Below, in pieces: positions 11,754 through 23,060 of a stretch of 64,000 bases of DNA (the first letter of the stretch is position 1; each line of letters opens with the position of its first letter). The position numbers and the translations under genes are program-made. Under the pieces are notes generated by a model. That model was not told the origin of the DNA and did not search any database. It was given only the letters and a program-made list of their open reading frames with translations. Origin of the DNA: Macrolepiota albuminosa (lineage: Eukaryota; Basidiomycota; Agaricomycetes; Agaricales; Agaricaceae); contig JAMWFC010000055.1 in the NCBI GenBank assembly GCA_027475525.1, positions 1,971,223 to 2,035,222 of the forward strand. Reading direction: 5' to 3'.

Positions 11754-11758
11754 TAGCG
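11754..11758. other. Target-site duplication of element B, left copy (TAGCG)
   Basis: TAGCG occurs directly before the 5' LTR here and again at 23056-23060 directly after the 3' LTR. Five bases is the usual Ty3/gypsy duplication length. Confidence 0.95.
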
Positions 11759-11816
11759 TGTAGCGTAGTCCGCTATGTGGCGTTGGCCACATAGCTTTAC
11801 TTACAGTATAGTAGTA

Positions 11817-11849
11817 AATATTATATTATATTTATTATAATATAATATT
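11817..11849. repeat. Perfect AT-rich palindrome in the B LTR
   Basis: AATATTATATTATA is followed by five bases and then its exact reverse complement. The same structure is in the 3' LTR. Confidence 0.9.
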
Positions 11850-11877
11850 ATGTACATTCGTATATAATTAGTTACCC

Positions 11878-11896
11878 AGCTGCTTACAAAGCAGCT
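11878..11896 (+). other. Stem-loop followed by T-run in the B LTR
   Basis: AGCTGCTT, loop ACA, AAGCAGCT, then TATTTTTTG. It would form a strong RNA hairpin in an LTR transcript. A role in 3' end formation or packaging is only an inference. Confidence 0.6.
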
Positions 11897-12010
11897 TATT
11901 TTTTGTGTTTATACTACATAGTCAATAGACCGGACTGGTCTGATTCTGTGCAGTGTGAACCTAAGCTCTCACAATCCCTGTAACTTCGTTACATTTTTTT
12001 GAATCCGCCA

Positions 12011-12030
12011 GCTAGGATCTATTGCCTAGC
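12011..12030 (+). other. Hairpin just downstream of the B 5' LTR
   Basis: GCTAGG, an 8-base loop and CCTAGC form a 6-bp stem at the position where a primer-binding site would be expected. Confidence 0.5.
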
Positions 12031-12124
12031 ATCCGACGTCAGTCGTTGAGTTCGTTGACAGAACTCTATCAGCTTCTCGAGCTTCTTGCACAGCCACACC
12101 GTGCAAATTTCAAACAGGGGATCG

Positions 12125-14662
12125 ATGAGTAATCCCATACCTGCAGCGCCCACTGACGGTGGGCGAAATGCCCACGACCTACGGGGAGACCCAGCAGACA
12201 CCCAGGACATGTCAGCGTCCAATGCGGGTCAGGTAAGACCCAAGGCTCGAGACCGAGGTCAGAGTGCCGACCTGGCCGGGAATGAGAGTGAGGCCCGGAG
12301 AGCTGAAAGCTCACAGCAGGACGGTCCGCAACGCCTCCAGGACAAGATGCCCGGGGGATTAACGCCCCCAGTTACGCAGCTGCCAGGAGGACAGCGACGG
12401 TCTAGCCGATTGGCTTCCAAAGGACCCCCGCAGGACGGCCGACAGTCAACCGGTGCCTATGGCGCCCCAGGAGATGCCGAGTCGTCAGTACGGACTGGGA
12501 GAGCCCTCCCCGCAAGCCGGAGTAGTGGGACCAGGTGGTCCACAGCGGGTCTAATGCCTTCTAAAGTAGCGGAAGCCCGCTTAGAAGAGGTACCGGAGGA
12601 GGCTGCAAGGCCTGAAGTATACCGTGCGGAAGATCGATTCCTGTGCACCCCAGCAGTGGAGGAAGCTCCAGAGGTGGTAGAGCTTCCAGAGGAGGTGATG
12701 GAGTCGTCAAGTGACGACGACACCGGAGCAGAGGAACAGCGGCTGAAAACCGCGTACACCGTGCGCTTGCGGGTGTTCTGGGACTTGCACCCAGAGGTGA
12801 TGAAATACACCACCCAAGCGCGACTCGAGCGCTATGCGTCAGCCCATATAGTAGCACTTAGGCGACAAGGGCACGAAGTGCCCAATGTATTCAGTACGAA
12901 ATATACTGATTTAATGGTGAGAGTGCTCACTATGGAGCTGCAAATGTATGTGCAGCGTAAGGCCACACGGCAATCGGGGGTCTCGACCCCCTGGAGCCAC
13001 ACGTCCGAAGAATGCTTGGCACAACGCAATCAAGACGTCGGAATCGAGCTAGTGGAGGCACTAGCACGGGCGCAAGAAGTGCCCGAAGTACGACCGGTGA
13101 GTACTTTTTATACTCCAGCAGGACAAGGGTGGCGTGAGGAGCCCCCGCACATGCGTAACCATGACCGTAGGACAGATATGTCAGGTCCAGATGGGCACGA
13201 TAGCACTGTGCTCAAAGTGGAAAGCGAGGCATCCGTGATGCCGCGCGTGCCCATGGCCGAAACGTTGAGCGACAGAGTCGCGTATCAGCGTATGCGCAAT
13301 GGCGACCTAAGGACTAAGGGACAGTCCCTTATCGACGATCAGGGCATCGTATTCGAGGGCACTAAGCCCATTGACGAGATGCGTCGTCAATTCGTCATGC
13401 AGGGTCAGGAGAATCAAGCTTCTCCAGTTCCAGGGCGGCGCAACAATCATGATCGAGGAGACTTCCTCGATCGAGATGGCGCCACGAGACGTGATGTCCC
13501 TGGTAACGGCCAGGATGACGGCCCTAGGTCGATCCCTCGAGACGAGGGCAATTATGCCCACAGTCAAGGAGGTTCGGGACGTCCTCCGCAAGGTGGACAA
13601 GGAAAGTCGCTTCCCCAAGCCGCTGATTTGGCGACTAGATCCCCGGGTCAGCGGGAGGCCATTCGAATGCATCGTGAAGCCATGCACAATCGCCTGCATC
13701 GAGTAGTCAATGATGCCCTGGGCGTAACCTTACGGTTACCAGACGGGGTGAAGCTGCGTAAAGCAGACAGTAGGCACATTCGCGCCTATACAGGCGCGTC
13801 CAAGTTCAGCGACCTGGAAGACTGGGCGATGGATGTATGCACCCATCTTGCCATGTGCTTATACGGAGGTGACCGTATGGAACGGGAACGAATCTTCGTT
13901 CTGCCTGAGTTCTTGGCCAGAGAGGCCATGGGTTGGTTTCGACGGGCAGTACTGCACGTCAACCGTGTCCAATATGACTGGACGTTTAAAGGAGTCCTTA
14001 CAGGACTGTACGATTGATTCGTACACCCCTCAACGCTCCAGGATGCAAGGCGGAACTTCCAGTCCGCCAAGTACACCGAGAAGTTGGGAGTACAAGGGTT
14101 CTATGATACCCTTAATGACCATGCCCAGAACATGGCAGTATACCCGGACAGGTATACAATGCTCGAAACGTTCTTGGATGGCATTCCAGCGGATATGCGC
14201 CGCTATTTGATACGTGAGGACGGATTGTCCCCAGAAGTCAACGATGTGGAAGAATTCGTGGCATATGCCATCCGGTATGAGCAGTCTCTGAAGACTGCTA
14301 ACCACTACAAACATCGGAGTGGACACAAAGGGGGATCCAGGCGACTACCGCCTGGTGGGACGCCCTCACGGGGTCAGCATGTGGGGACCTTCCTGGCCAA
14401 GAAGACCGATTTGGATCGTGACCGCAACACGCGGTTTGTTGTACGCAAAACCCCTGTTGCGAACCGAGGGCGGAGCCGCCCACGCCCAGAGCAGGCACCA
14501 GACGGAGAACGTCCTAAATCAAGGCCAGACTTCAAGCCGGCCAACCCACCGGGACAGTCGGGGACCTGTTTTGCGTGTGGCCAACCAGGCCACTACGCTA
14601 CCAATTGCCCTGCGAAGCCAGGACCCCCGAGGAAGGGGTATATACCCCGCGCCCATCTTTGA
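12125..14662 (+). pseudogene. Gag of element B
   Basis: The first ATG in the long frame is at 12125 (MSNPIPAAPTDGGRN). The N-terminal third is disordered and charged. A helical segment follows (about 12760-13060), then the capsid-like region with KADSRHIRAYTGASKFSDLE and LEDWAMDVCTHLAMCLYGG. The frame is stopped by TGA at 14015-14017 (LYD*FVHP) and continues in the same frame to a CCHC knuckle CFACGQPGHYATNC (about 14567-14608). Element C carries the same protein with Cys at the stop position. Gag would package element RNA. Confidence 0.88.
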
Positions 14663-15640
14663 GCCGCACATACTGCAGCCACGAGTGGGAGTGATGGAGA
14701 CGTATCTGCCGAGTCTGAGGCAGAGCACCCCACAAACGACCAGGAGCCCCCAGAGGAGGCATCGGGCGCCGAGCCCGAGAGTGTGGTCGTGGAGGGGGAG
14801 GAGTACGTCACAGTCGACGTATATGACGACGTCTACGACAATGAGTATTACAGTTGCAACAGCGACTCTGAGTGCCTAGCAGCGATGACGGATTGGCCGT
14901 CCACAAATGACCCCGAACGAAATAACGTAGTTCGGATGAAGAAGGTGACCCTTCGTCGTGCAGAGGGCACTTTGCAGCGCCCTACATTGAAGTGAGCAGA
15001 CAAGGAGTGCCTGGTCTCGTATGTGGACGTAGACGGCCACAAGGCATGGACCCTATGGGACTCTGGGAGTACCACATCAGGCATAACGCCCCAGTTTGCC
15101 CATGTGTACGGAATATCCGTGCAGGAGTTGGATATGCCATTGGCGTTACAGCTGGGCACCGTAGGGAGCTGAGCCATGGTGCAGTACGGGACAAATGTGA
15201 ATGTCCAAACGCCAGGCTCACGTAGCCGTGAATACATGGATGTAGCGAACTTCGATCGCTACGACATGATACTGGGAACGCCATTCATGCGGCATAACAA
15301 AGTCATATTAGACTTTGACCATTCTCAGGTGCTAGTGAATGGGAAAGTGATCCCAGCCGAACGAGCTACAGCAGACGACACTGATAATCGTCTGCGATGT
15401 CATCGCACTACGGAGAAACGCAAGGACTCTCCATGACTTGGCCGGCGCAGAGTGCCGGCCGTGGAGGATGTGGAGGAGGAAGTGCAGGCTATGCCTGGAC
15501 TGAGCGCAGACCACAACGTGGTAATGATGAGCGAGGAGGAGTATCAAGCCTCCAAGAGGAGCAACGAGCGAATAATCGCTCCTGAGATTCGAGGCGCAAG
15601 GCCTCCGGACAAACGCCATTGAAAGGCGAGACGACGGGAG
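14663..15640 (+). pseudogene. Aspartic protease region of element B
   Basis: After a TGA at the end of gag (AHL*AAH; the C copy has Trp there) comes an acidic stretch, a second TGA (LK*ADKEC), and then the protease motif TLWDSGSTTSGITPQF at about 15050-15095. The flap and C-terminal part read DRYDMILGTPFMRHNKVILD (about 15258-15315). Further TGA codons occur at 15170, 15434 and 15619. The element C copy has Arg at the 15170 position, consistent with CGA to TGA. Confidence 0.8.
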
Positions 15641-15646
15641 GACTCA

Positions 15647-17107
15647 GTGGATGTATGTCCACCTACGTCCTCACGAGTCAAGTTGGAAGACTTGAAAGAC
15701 AGCATTCGAGAGGCGGAAGCCTCAGTAGAGGGGGACACACAACCAGCTCCCCTACCAGAGTACGACTGGGCATACGACCCCCGAATACCGCAAGAGTGGA
15801 ACGAGCTGGTGGCAGCCACGTGTGCACAAAATGCGCACCAGAGACGGATGACCGTCAAACCAGCGTATTGCCAGCCAGCCCCGGACGAGGTATCCGTAGC
15901 GTACTCACTTGTACGTGAAGGAAGAAGCCTTGTGGCTTATAAGGCAGCGGCAGCGGGTGCCCCGCTGAGACTACATATACCTGATGACAGTGTCAATCGG
16001 GTGCTTGCAATGCGCGAGCAGTATGCACCGCCGCCTCGGCCACCCTCAGAGACGGTGGAAGTACTTCCCCCGGTACGCATGAAGGGGAAGCAGAAGGCGA
16101 CAAGCCTTCATGAGGAAGATATCCCTTGGTTGCGTCAGCAATGGCAAGAAGAATTTGCCGACATGGTCAATGGGACCAAGGAGGAGCTCCCACCATGGCG
16201 GGAGGTGAACCATGAGATTAATCTCATAGACGAGAACAAGCAGTATAAGTACCACTTGCTGCGCTGTCCGCGCGCCCTCCAGGAGCAACTACGCGATAAG
16301 ACTAATCGCTACTTGAATGCTCAATGGTGGTCTCCATGCACCACCGCTCAAGCTGCACCGTTATTGTGCATCCCGAAGAAGGATGGAACCCTTCGAACAG
16401 CTCTTGATGCGCGTCAGCGCAATGACAATACTATAAAGGATGTAACTCCTTTACCAGATCAAGAGGTGATCCGGGAAGACGTGGCTTGGGCGAAGTATTG
16501 CTCGAAGATTGACCTTACTGACACTTACGAGCAGGTGCGCATTCGCACCGAGGACGTACCCAAGACCGTATTTGCGTCGATCATGGGTACATTCACGAGC
16601 AATATAATGCAGATTGGAGACTGCAATGCTCCAGCAACTTTCCAGAGGCTAATGACCTCTATCTTCCGAGACGTAATAGGACGTTTCATGCACGTCTACT
16701 TAGATGACATATTCATCTACTCGGATACCATGGAGGAGCATGAGCAGCACCTCAGAGTCGTATTCGAACGACTGCGCAAGTACAAGTTGTACTTGAAGTG
16801 GAAAAAATGTGAGCTCTACGCTCAGAGTATAGACTGCCTAGGGCATGTCATAGATGAGCGGGGTATCCACCCTGATCAGGACAAGCTCGATTGTATTCGG
16901 GAGTGGCGCACGCCCCGAAACTACAATGACATCCAACGATTCGTTGGCCTTGTCAACTACATATCGAGCTTCTTGCCCGATGTCACAGCCTATACTGGGC
17001 CACTTATGGCCATGACGCAGAACGGATCACCGTTCAATTGGAGGCCGTTGCACCAGCGGTGCTTCGAGATGGTCAAACGGATCTGTACGAAGACTCCGGT
17101 GATTTGA
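15647..17107 (+). pseudogene. Reverse transcriptase of element B
   Basis: An open frame of about 486 codons. It starts with a linker, then shows PLLCIPKKDGTLRTALDARQ (fingers), CSKIDLTDTYEQVRIRTED and the palm motif HVYLDDIFIYSD at about 16688-16725. The thumb and the start of the connection (FVGLVNYISSFLPDV) follow. The frame ends with TGA at TPVI*PIDPRQ, where the homologous element C has Trp. The catalytic Asp pair is intact. The product would copy element RNA into DNA inside particles. Confidence 0.93.
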
Positions 17108-18094
17108 CCAATTGACCCTAGACAGGACAAGCCGATATGGCTCATTTGTGACGCATCCAAGACAGGCATTGGAGCCATGTACAGCCAGGGAAGCAGCTGG
17201 CAGACATGCCGCCCAGCAGGGTTCATGTCGAAGAAGTTCACGACAGCCCAGCAAAACTATGCGGTGCATGAGTTGGAGACTCTTGCCATACTCGAAGCCC
17301 TCCTCAAGTGGGAGGATAAGCTGATGGGATACCCCATCCACATCATAACGGACCACAAGGCCCTTGAGTTCTTTAAAACTCAGGTGAACTTGTCGCTGCG
17401 TCAGCGACGGTGGATAGACTACATGTCGAGATACCAGTTCGACATCACCTATGTTAAAGGTGAACTCAACAAAGTGGCAGACTGCTTGTCACGCTACTTT
17501 GAGAGTGATGTAGTCGGGGAGGCTCACGAGCCTCATGAGTATGTGCAGGCAGACTGCCGCATAGACCCTGATGGAGAGGATTTACCTCTCCACCGATACC
17601 AGGAGCTCAGGGAGCATGTCCTGGAAGTACACGCTATGCATGACGATGAACGGAGGCGAAGCACTTGCCTCAGAGAGCAGCGTGAGGAACAGGACGTAGT
17701 CGCCCAGTTGCTCAAGGAGCATGAAGCCGTGGACCCAGCATCCACTAGGGAGCACAAGCGCCACGATGTACCCGTTACGCTTGCGGAGATGCTCAAAGGC
17801 GAATTGCCTTCATCCCAGCCTCCTAGCCTGGTCAATGACGACTTCCGGCAGGAGGTGGTGCAGGACTATGGCGATGATCCTCTCTTTGCCGAGATAATCG
17901 CCAATCCTGACGACCATCCTCAGTTCAGGCATGAGCCTGGTGGACTCATCACGACGGAGAACCGTCAAGGGGTGGCAGTGGTATGCCTCCCCCATATGTG
18001 TACCATTGTTACGTGGGTCTTGGACCAGGCCCATGCCCTGGTGGGGCACTTTGGTGCCGCCCGGACGTTGGGCTACATCCGGAGATGGTATTGA
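17108..18094 (+). pseudogene. RNase H and integrase zinc finger of element B
   Basis: It continues pol in frame after a TGA: IWLICDASKTGIGAMYSQ, NYAVHELETLAILEALLKWE and IHIITDHKALEFF are RNase H motifs. A charged spacer leads to HALVGHFGAARTLGYIRRWY, the start of the H2C2 integrase zinc finger. The frame then meets TGA (RWY*WPRMAQ) where element C has Trp. Confidence 0.9.
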
Positions 18095-18736
18095 TGGCCA
18101 CGTATGGCCCAAGAAGTGACTAAGTTTTGCGCGTCCTGCGCAGTGTGTCAGAGGGCAAAGTTGCCCCCTGGATCCCCTCCCGGGAAGCTACACCAGCTAC
18201 CCGTGCCGGTGAAACCCTGGGACTCAATTGGAATGGACTTTGTAGGTCCCTTTCCCGAGTCCAGAGGGTTCGATTACCTCTGGGTAGTCATATGCCGCAT
18301 GACGAGCATGGTGCACCTCATACCGGTGCGAACTACGCTGACGGCTAAGGAGCTGTCGTGGATCTACCTGAGGGAGATCGTTAGGCTGCATGGGCTGCCT
18401 AGCACCATTGTGAGCGATCGTGACTCAAAGTTCACGTCTCAATGGTGGAGAGAACTCCACAAACTGCTAGGAGCGCGACTCCTCATGTCAACGTCCTTCC
18501 ATCCTCAGACGGATGGGCAGACAGAGCGGGTTAACCGCAGTATAGGTCAGATTTTGAGGGCAGTTGTTCGCCCTGACCAACGGGACTGGGTGGACTGGTG
18601 TCCACTCACTGAGTTCGCGATTAACGTGAGTATCTCGGATACCACAGGGTATGCGCCCTTTGAACTCAACGGAGGGTACTTGCCCTCCATGCTGCACGAA
18701 GTTCGAGGCCCTGGAGAACATCGCGGCGGCGCATGA
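18095..18736 (+). pseudogene. Integrase catalytic core of element B
   Basis: The zinc finger finishes with FCASCAVCQ, and the DDE core follows: GMDFVGPFPES (first Asp), IVSDRDSKFTSQWW (second Asp), and HPQTDGQTERVNRS (Glu). All three catalytic residues are present. Near 18690 the frame breaks; comparison with element C suggests a small deletion that removes part of the region between SML(H)E and AAHDAI. It catalyses insertion of element cDNA. Confidence 0.92.
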
Positions 18737-19280
18737 CGCCATCATAGAGGCGCGAGTCTTTCAGGCAAAAAACGCCAATCACTGTAGGCAAGCAGACCCG
18801 CCAATAGCTGTAGGAGCGTTGGTATACCTATCAACGCGTAATCTGAGGCTCCCAAAGGGACGGGCGAGTAAACTCTGCCCGAAATGGGTAGGCCCATACC
18901 GCGTCCTAGACGTGGAGCCAAGTACCTCCAACTACGTGTTGGAGCTGCCTCTGGCATTACAGGAACGACGCATCGTTCCTAAGTTTCATGTGTCGCTGTT
19001 GCGACCTTACAGCGCGTCTGACGATGCGCTGTTCCCTAACAGGGCAACCCCGGGCCCCTATGATTTTGGGGCTCGAGACAATGACGAATGGTTCGTTGAG
19101 TGCATAATTGGGCACCGGTGGACTGAGCGTAACACGCTCGAGTTTGAGGTACGATGGTCCCTGGGGGACACAACATGGGAGCCACACTCCCATTGCTCCA
19201 AGCTAGCGGCACTTGACCGTTATTTGGAGTTGAAGGGCGTTAAGCGCCCACATCAATTAAGTAAGCGTGCCGGCGCTTAA
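18690..19280 (+). pseudogene. Integrase C-terminus and chromodomain of element B
   Basis: In the downstream frame come ALVYLSTRNLRLPKGRASKL, KWVGPYRVLDVEPSTSNYVL and VPKFHVSLLRPY, the standard integrase C-terminal part. A chromodomain with WFVECIIGHRW, LEFEVRWSLGDTTWEP and LAALDRYLEL follows at about 19084-19240. The ORF ends with TAA at 19278-19280. This places B in the chromovirus branch. Confidence 0.9.
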
Positions 19281-22085
19281 TTTGATTGGCAATGCCGATT
19301 GCGGCTTGGCTGAGTTGGTCAGCAGCTGTGGCTGAAACACGTCTTAAAAGGCGAAATTTCTTTTTCGCTTTCTTTCCCAACTATGGACAGCATGCCCGTG
19401 GACGTAAGTGACCAGCAGCAGCAGCAGCTACAGCAGCAACAGTTTGAGAGTACGCTGTCGGTCTTACCGTCGGCTGAAGGGGGGGGCAGATGGCTCCCCC
19501 GCTGACCCAAAATGCGCCCCAGTGGGGACAATCGCAACCAGCTGTGGGCTTCCCACAGCAGCAGCAACCACCAGCGGTGGGCTACCTGCCGCAGCAGCCG
19601 GTGATCAGTGGCTATCCGCCACTTCAAACCATGCAGGGCAACTTCATGCCCCAGAACACACCTGTGGGCGGCTATCAGCCCCAACAACCAGCACCGGGCG
19701 CTTATGCGCCACATCACACCGAGGGCCAATTCCAACAACAGGCCTATGGGGGGCTAGTCAGCCCCCAAGCAGCGTCGGCATGGAGGCAACTTGCCCCTGT
19801 ACCGGCAACAGGGCAGCTGGGGACACATCCTTTTCCCCAGTTTACCGCCCCAGCGCACTACCCTGGGATGGGTGGTGTGCCCGTAATGATGCCGTACCCC
19901 CCGGCTTGGATGGGGGCTTGGGGCGCAATGCCCCAGTACAGCGACTCGCATGAGTCGCAAGCCAAGGGAGGCCGGTCGATTTCCCTGTCGACCACAGTAC
20001 CAATTGACAATCTAGAGGGACGCAAAGCATCCCTCGGGCAGGCCACCGCGGCCATCGAGAGTACAGAAACTCTCAATACAGAACGGAGCATCAGTTCATC
20101 GGCTGATGCGCCGACGGAGAGCTTGGCCAAGCTCTCCTTGCTACAGCGGCTGGAAATGCCACACCAATCCGAGACCAGCTCGGAAGAAGAGTCGCGTCCT
20201 CGATGCGACAAAGGAAAAGCATGGGCTGTCGAGCCCACCCACAACCAGGACTTAGTCCTGGCTACCCTTCTCCAATGACTGGGAGATAACGGGTACGATG
20301 TACCCGCAGAGTCATCATTCCTCCGCGATGCGGAGGCAGTCGTCCTTATCTGCCGGATGATGGACGACATGGATCATATGCGCGCTCAGCGCAAAACTGA
20401 TCTCCTTGCCCTTTTGGCCGCTCGTAAGCGGCAGACTACACCCCCGAGTCGGGACACCGACTCCAGCAAAAGGGCGCGTCGGCAAGGAGTGGAGGACGCG
20501 CCCTCCCGCTCGATTAAGTCGAGCGTTGCTGCCCCCGGCCGGGAGGCCGGTCTAGGACGGGACATCCTCCCCTATGAAGATGTTCCTGCTCCAGCCGCCC
20601 CCTGGCTTATCCAGCGCCTCGCCAGCGGCGCGTCTGAGGTCGCGTCTTCGTGACCAGTATCCGTGGTATCCACCACGTACTCTGGGGAGCAGAGTTCCAG
20701 GGGCGTGAGCACACGCCCCACTGAGGCCAAGGCCTCACAACCCCGAAAGGATCGTCAGGGTAAGCAACCGGAAGGGCGCGCCTACGTCAACGTGCACTTC
20801 CCCGAGGATGCCCCGAAAGGGGCCCCAGGGGCTAACATCCCCTTTTTACCTGCTATACTGGTAGAGGGCCTGCCAGCCCGACTCCCGCGGTGTGTGTGGG
20901 CAATGGACCCATGATCTGAGAAGTCGGAGCCGGAGAGGCTGCCTTCCCCGCCCTCCGACAACGAGTGGTATGAGGAGCTTGAAGAGGCTTGTATGGAATC
21001 CCCAGTGCCGCACGAGACGGCGGCACAACATATGGCGCACGAACGGCGCAACAGCAATCGACGAGCCAAGATGGAGCGTCGGGCGCAGAACAGCGCCAAA
21101 CGAGGGGCCGCCCTCCTTGAGGATGAAACCGGGCGCATCCCTGATGCGCTCGGTGTGGTGATCTACCGTGATCACACTATTGAGCGCCAGAACTCATTCT
21201 TTGGCGCGGAGTTGGCTCCCCAATTCTATTGGTTGCCAATGACCAATACCATCTTTGTCGGGCAAGAAGCCCGCACAGCCAGGTCCTTCGAGGACAATAA
21301 ACAGGGCAACGCCGCCGCGACGCCCCACAACAGTAAGGTGTACCAAGTTGCACCTCGCGGGTTTCCCCGCAGCCCTCGAGAAGTCCGCAGACTTCACGCA
21401 CTGGTCAACAACCAGTTTACGCCGCTTCGTCAGCGTCAGTTGGGCTACCTCTTGCTCAACGAATTCAAGCGGGTGGCGCTCAACTGCCACCCTACGGCCC
21501 GAGACAGAGCTATGTCTCATTTACTCGACGAGGTCGAGTATAGGACTATCGCGGTACCCTTCGCGAGTCCAGAGGAGCGGGAGAGTTTCCCACAAATGAT
21601 TGTGCCGTCGCGGCTCTATCGCCGCAAAGAGGGAGGGAAGATTGCCTTCGTCGGCCTTACCCCCCCTGATCCAAAGCAACCATTTGCTTTGGACTACCTG
21701 GGCTCATATGCCCTCCTTTATGGATGTCCTGGGACGTCCAATGTGTGGACCGGTCTGGCCATGGACCGAGCCATGCACATTCATTGGCGCAGCCTCTTTG
21801 GGTTTGCGCTTGTACGCGCCCTCAGCACCAGCCGCCCCTCCAAGGCCACGGTACACAAGTACCTGGCCTACGTCTTCGCCAGGCCAGGCCTCTATAAAGA
21901 GGCCGTGGCTGAGTACGAGGCGGCCACAGGGCAAGTCTTTGCGCCCATCCATGCCGACGACCCTACCTTCGAGGTTCGGGCTGTGGACATTCCGGAAGCG
22001 TCAGCTTCCGTGTTCTCCACTTCGGACGCGTTACGCGTCCTTCTTCACAATCAAATCCCGGTCAGCTGGGCTGACCACGCGTACA

Positions 22086-22239
22086 CTTATGGGGTCACCT
22101 ACTTGGCCCATCTATTCTTCAGCGACAGCCAGCTCTACAACGAGGCGGCTGCTATCGACGACCTTATGGGGTCACCTACTTGGCCCATCTATTCTTCAGC
22201 GACAGCCAGCTCTACAACGAGGCGGCTGCTATCGACGAC
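22086..22239. repeat. 77-base direct duplication no. 6, in B third ORF
   Basis: Positions 22086-22162 recur exactly at 22163-22239. Removing one copy lets the frame continue through DDERLQCLDHYGTPQSIPQW, which the C copy also has (NEYGTPPAIPQW). Confidence 0.97.
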
Positions 22240-22514
22240 GAGAGGCTACAATGCCTCGACCACTATGGTACACCCCAGTCCATCCCTCAGTGGGATGGGT
22301 GGCACGAGGCCACCATCGGCGATCGCCAACGCCTGATGCTCCAGCAGCAGGACAGTCGTCGTGCATACGACGACGTGCTTGCCAAGGGGATGTACCTCTT
22401 CATCAGGCAAGACATTCATGCCCGCGAAATCTGGACGCGCCAGTACCCGTCCGACACCGGGGATCTGCCTGATCCCCAACCACCCGTCTCGGGGTCGACC
22501 ATCGACCCCAATCT

Positions 22515-22668
22515 CACACTGTCCCCCCTCCGGGACTATGACGATTCCCTGCCAGTAGCAGGGCCTTCGGGCACTTCTTACGCGCCCGCACCACACTGTC
22601 CCCCCTCCGGGACTATGACGATTCCCTGCCAGTAGCAGGGCCTTCGGGCACTTCTTACGCGCCCGCAC
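22515..22668. repeat. 77-base direct duplication no. 7, in B third ORF
   Basis: Positions 22515-22591 recur exactly at 22592-22668. Removing one copy extends the frame to the TGA at 22772. Confidence 0.97.
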
Positions 22669-22811
22669 CCAAGGATGAACTCCTCGACTACGACATGGAC
22701 GACGCGACTGCCGATCCATTCTGGGAGCCTGGGGACTCTCCCATTGCCCCCGTCCCAGACTTACCGACGGCATGACCGTCGTATTATCTCGAGACCGTAG
22801 CTTGGTCTGAT

Positions 22812-22820
22812 TGGGGGGTG
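22812..22820 (+). other. Polypurine tract of element B
   Basis: TGGGGGGTG lies immediately before the 3' LTR, the expected plus-strand primer position. Confidence 0.6.
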
Positions 22821-23055
22821 TGTAGCGTAGTCTGCTATGTGGCGTTGGCCACATAGCTTTACTTACAGTATAGTAGTAAATATTATATTATATTTATTAT
22901 AATATAATATTATGTACATTCGTATATAATTAGTTACCCAGCTGCTTACAAAGCAGCTTATTTTTTGTGTTTATACTACATAGTCAATAGACCGGACTGG
23001 TCTGATTCTGTGCAGTGTGAACCTAAGCTCTCACAATCCCTGTAACTTCGTTACA
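22821..23055 (+). repeat. 3' LTR of element B
   Basis: 235 bp and identical to 11759-11993 except for one C/T. It is followed by the second TAGCG target copy (23056-23060). Confidence 0.97.
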
Positions 23056-23060
23056 TAGCG

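Larger units (their letters stand above)
10861..11758 (-). pseudogene. Integrase of element II, catalytic core C-terminal half and tail
   Basis: Starting at the B insertion site the minus strand reads REIVTDNGAPIIKALTYLAK, the second catalytic Asp motif. It continues with NKRANGLVERPHFDVRQALF, where the Glu of VER is the third catalytic residue. A C-terminal region follows (RYLGPLVVISRNRGGAYVL) and an acidic tail ends at 10861. A 77-base duplication (11264-11417) breaks the frame around 11340. Removing B and one TSD copy joins this to the N-terminal half at 23061 in the same frame (WGAL|REIVTDN). Confidence 0.88.
11759..11993 (+). repeat. 5' LTR of element B
   Basis: 235 bp, TGTAGCG to TTCGTTACA. 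It contains a perfect 14-bp AT inverted repeat (11817-11849) and an 8-bp stem-loop followed by a T-run (11878-11905). It differs from the 3' LTR by a single C/T at a CpG. Confidence 0.97.
19383..22774 (+). pseudogene. Third ORF of element B, unknown function
   Basis: I do not recognise this protein. One frame runs from about 19490 to a terminal TGA at 22772-22774, broken only by three TGA codons (20276, 20651, 20912) and by two 77-base duplications (22086, 22515). The total is about 1,040 codons. An ATG at 19383 opens a Gln-run leader (VSDQQQQQLQQQQ) that joins the frame if the G-run 19479-19486 had one more G. The N-terminal part is Gln/Pro/Tyr-rich and the middle is charged. The C-terminal half is globular, with AMDRAMHIHWRSLFGFALV and LLHNQIPVSWADHAYTYGV. 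I see no signal peptide or membrane segment. Element C carries the same ORF. Confidence 0.75.
11759..23055 (+). mobile_element. Element B: Ty3/gypsy chromovirus with a long third ORF
   Basis: It has two 235-bp LTRs differing at one base, flanked by TAGCG on each side and inserted in the integrase of element II. Internal order is gag (CCHC), protease, RT, RNase H, integrase, chromodomain, then a separate long ORF of unknown function before the 3' LTR. The nearly identical LTRs indicate a recent insertion. Even so, the coding region has about 11 in-frame stops, all TGA, and a small deletion at the end of the integrase. No TGG-type primer-binding site follows the 5' LTR. Two 77-base duplications break the third ORF. 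Confidence 0.95.

Noticed and set aside
19383..22774. Third ORF of B as an envelope gene
   Set aside because: No signal peptide, membrane segment or fusion-type motif is visible; position alone is not enough.
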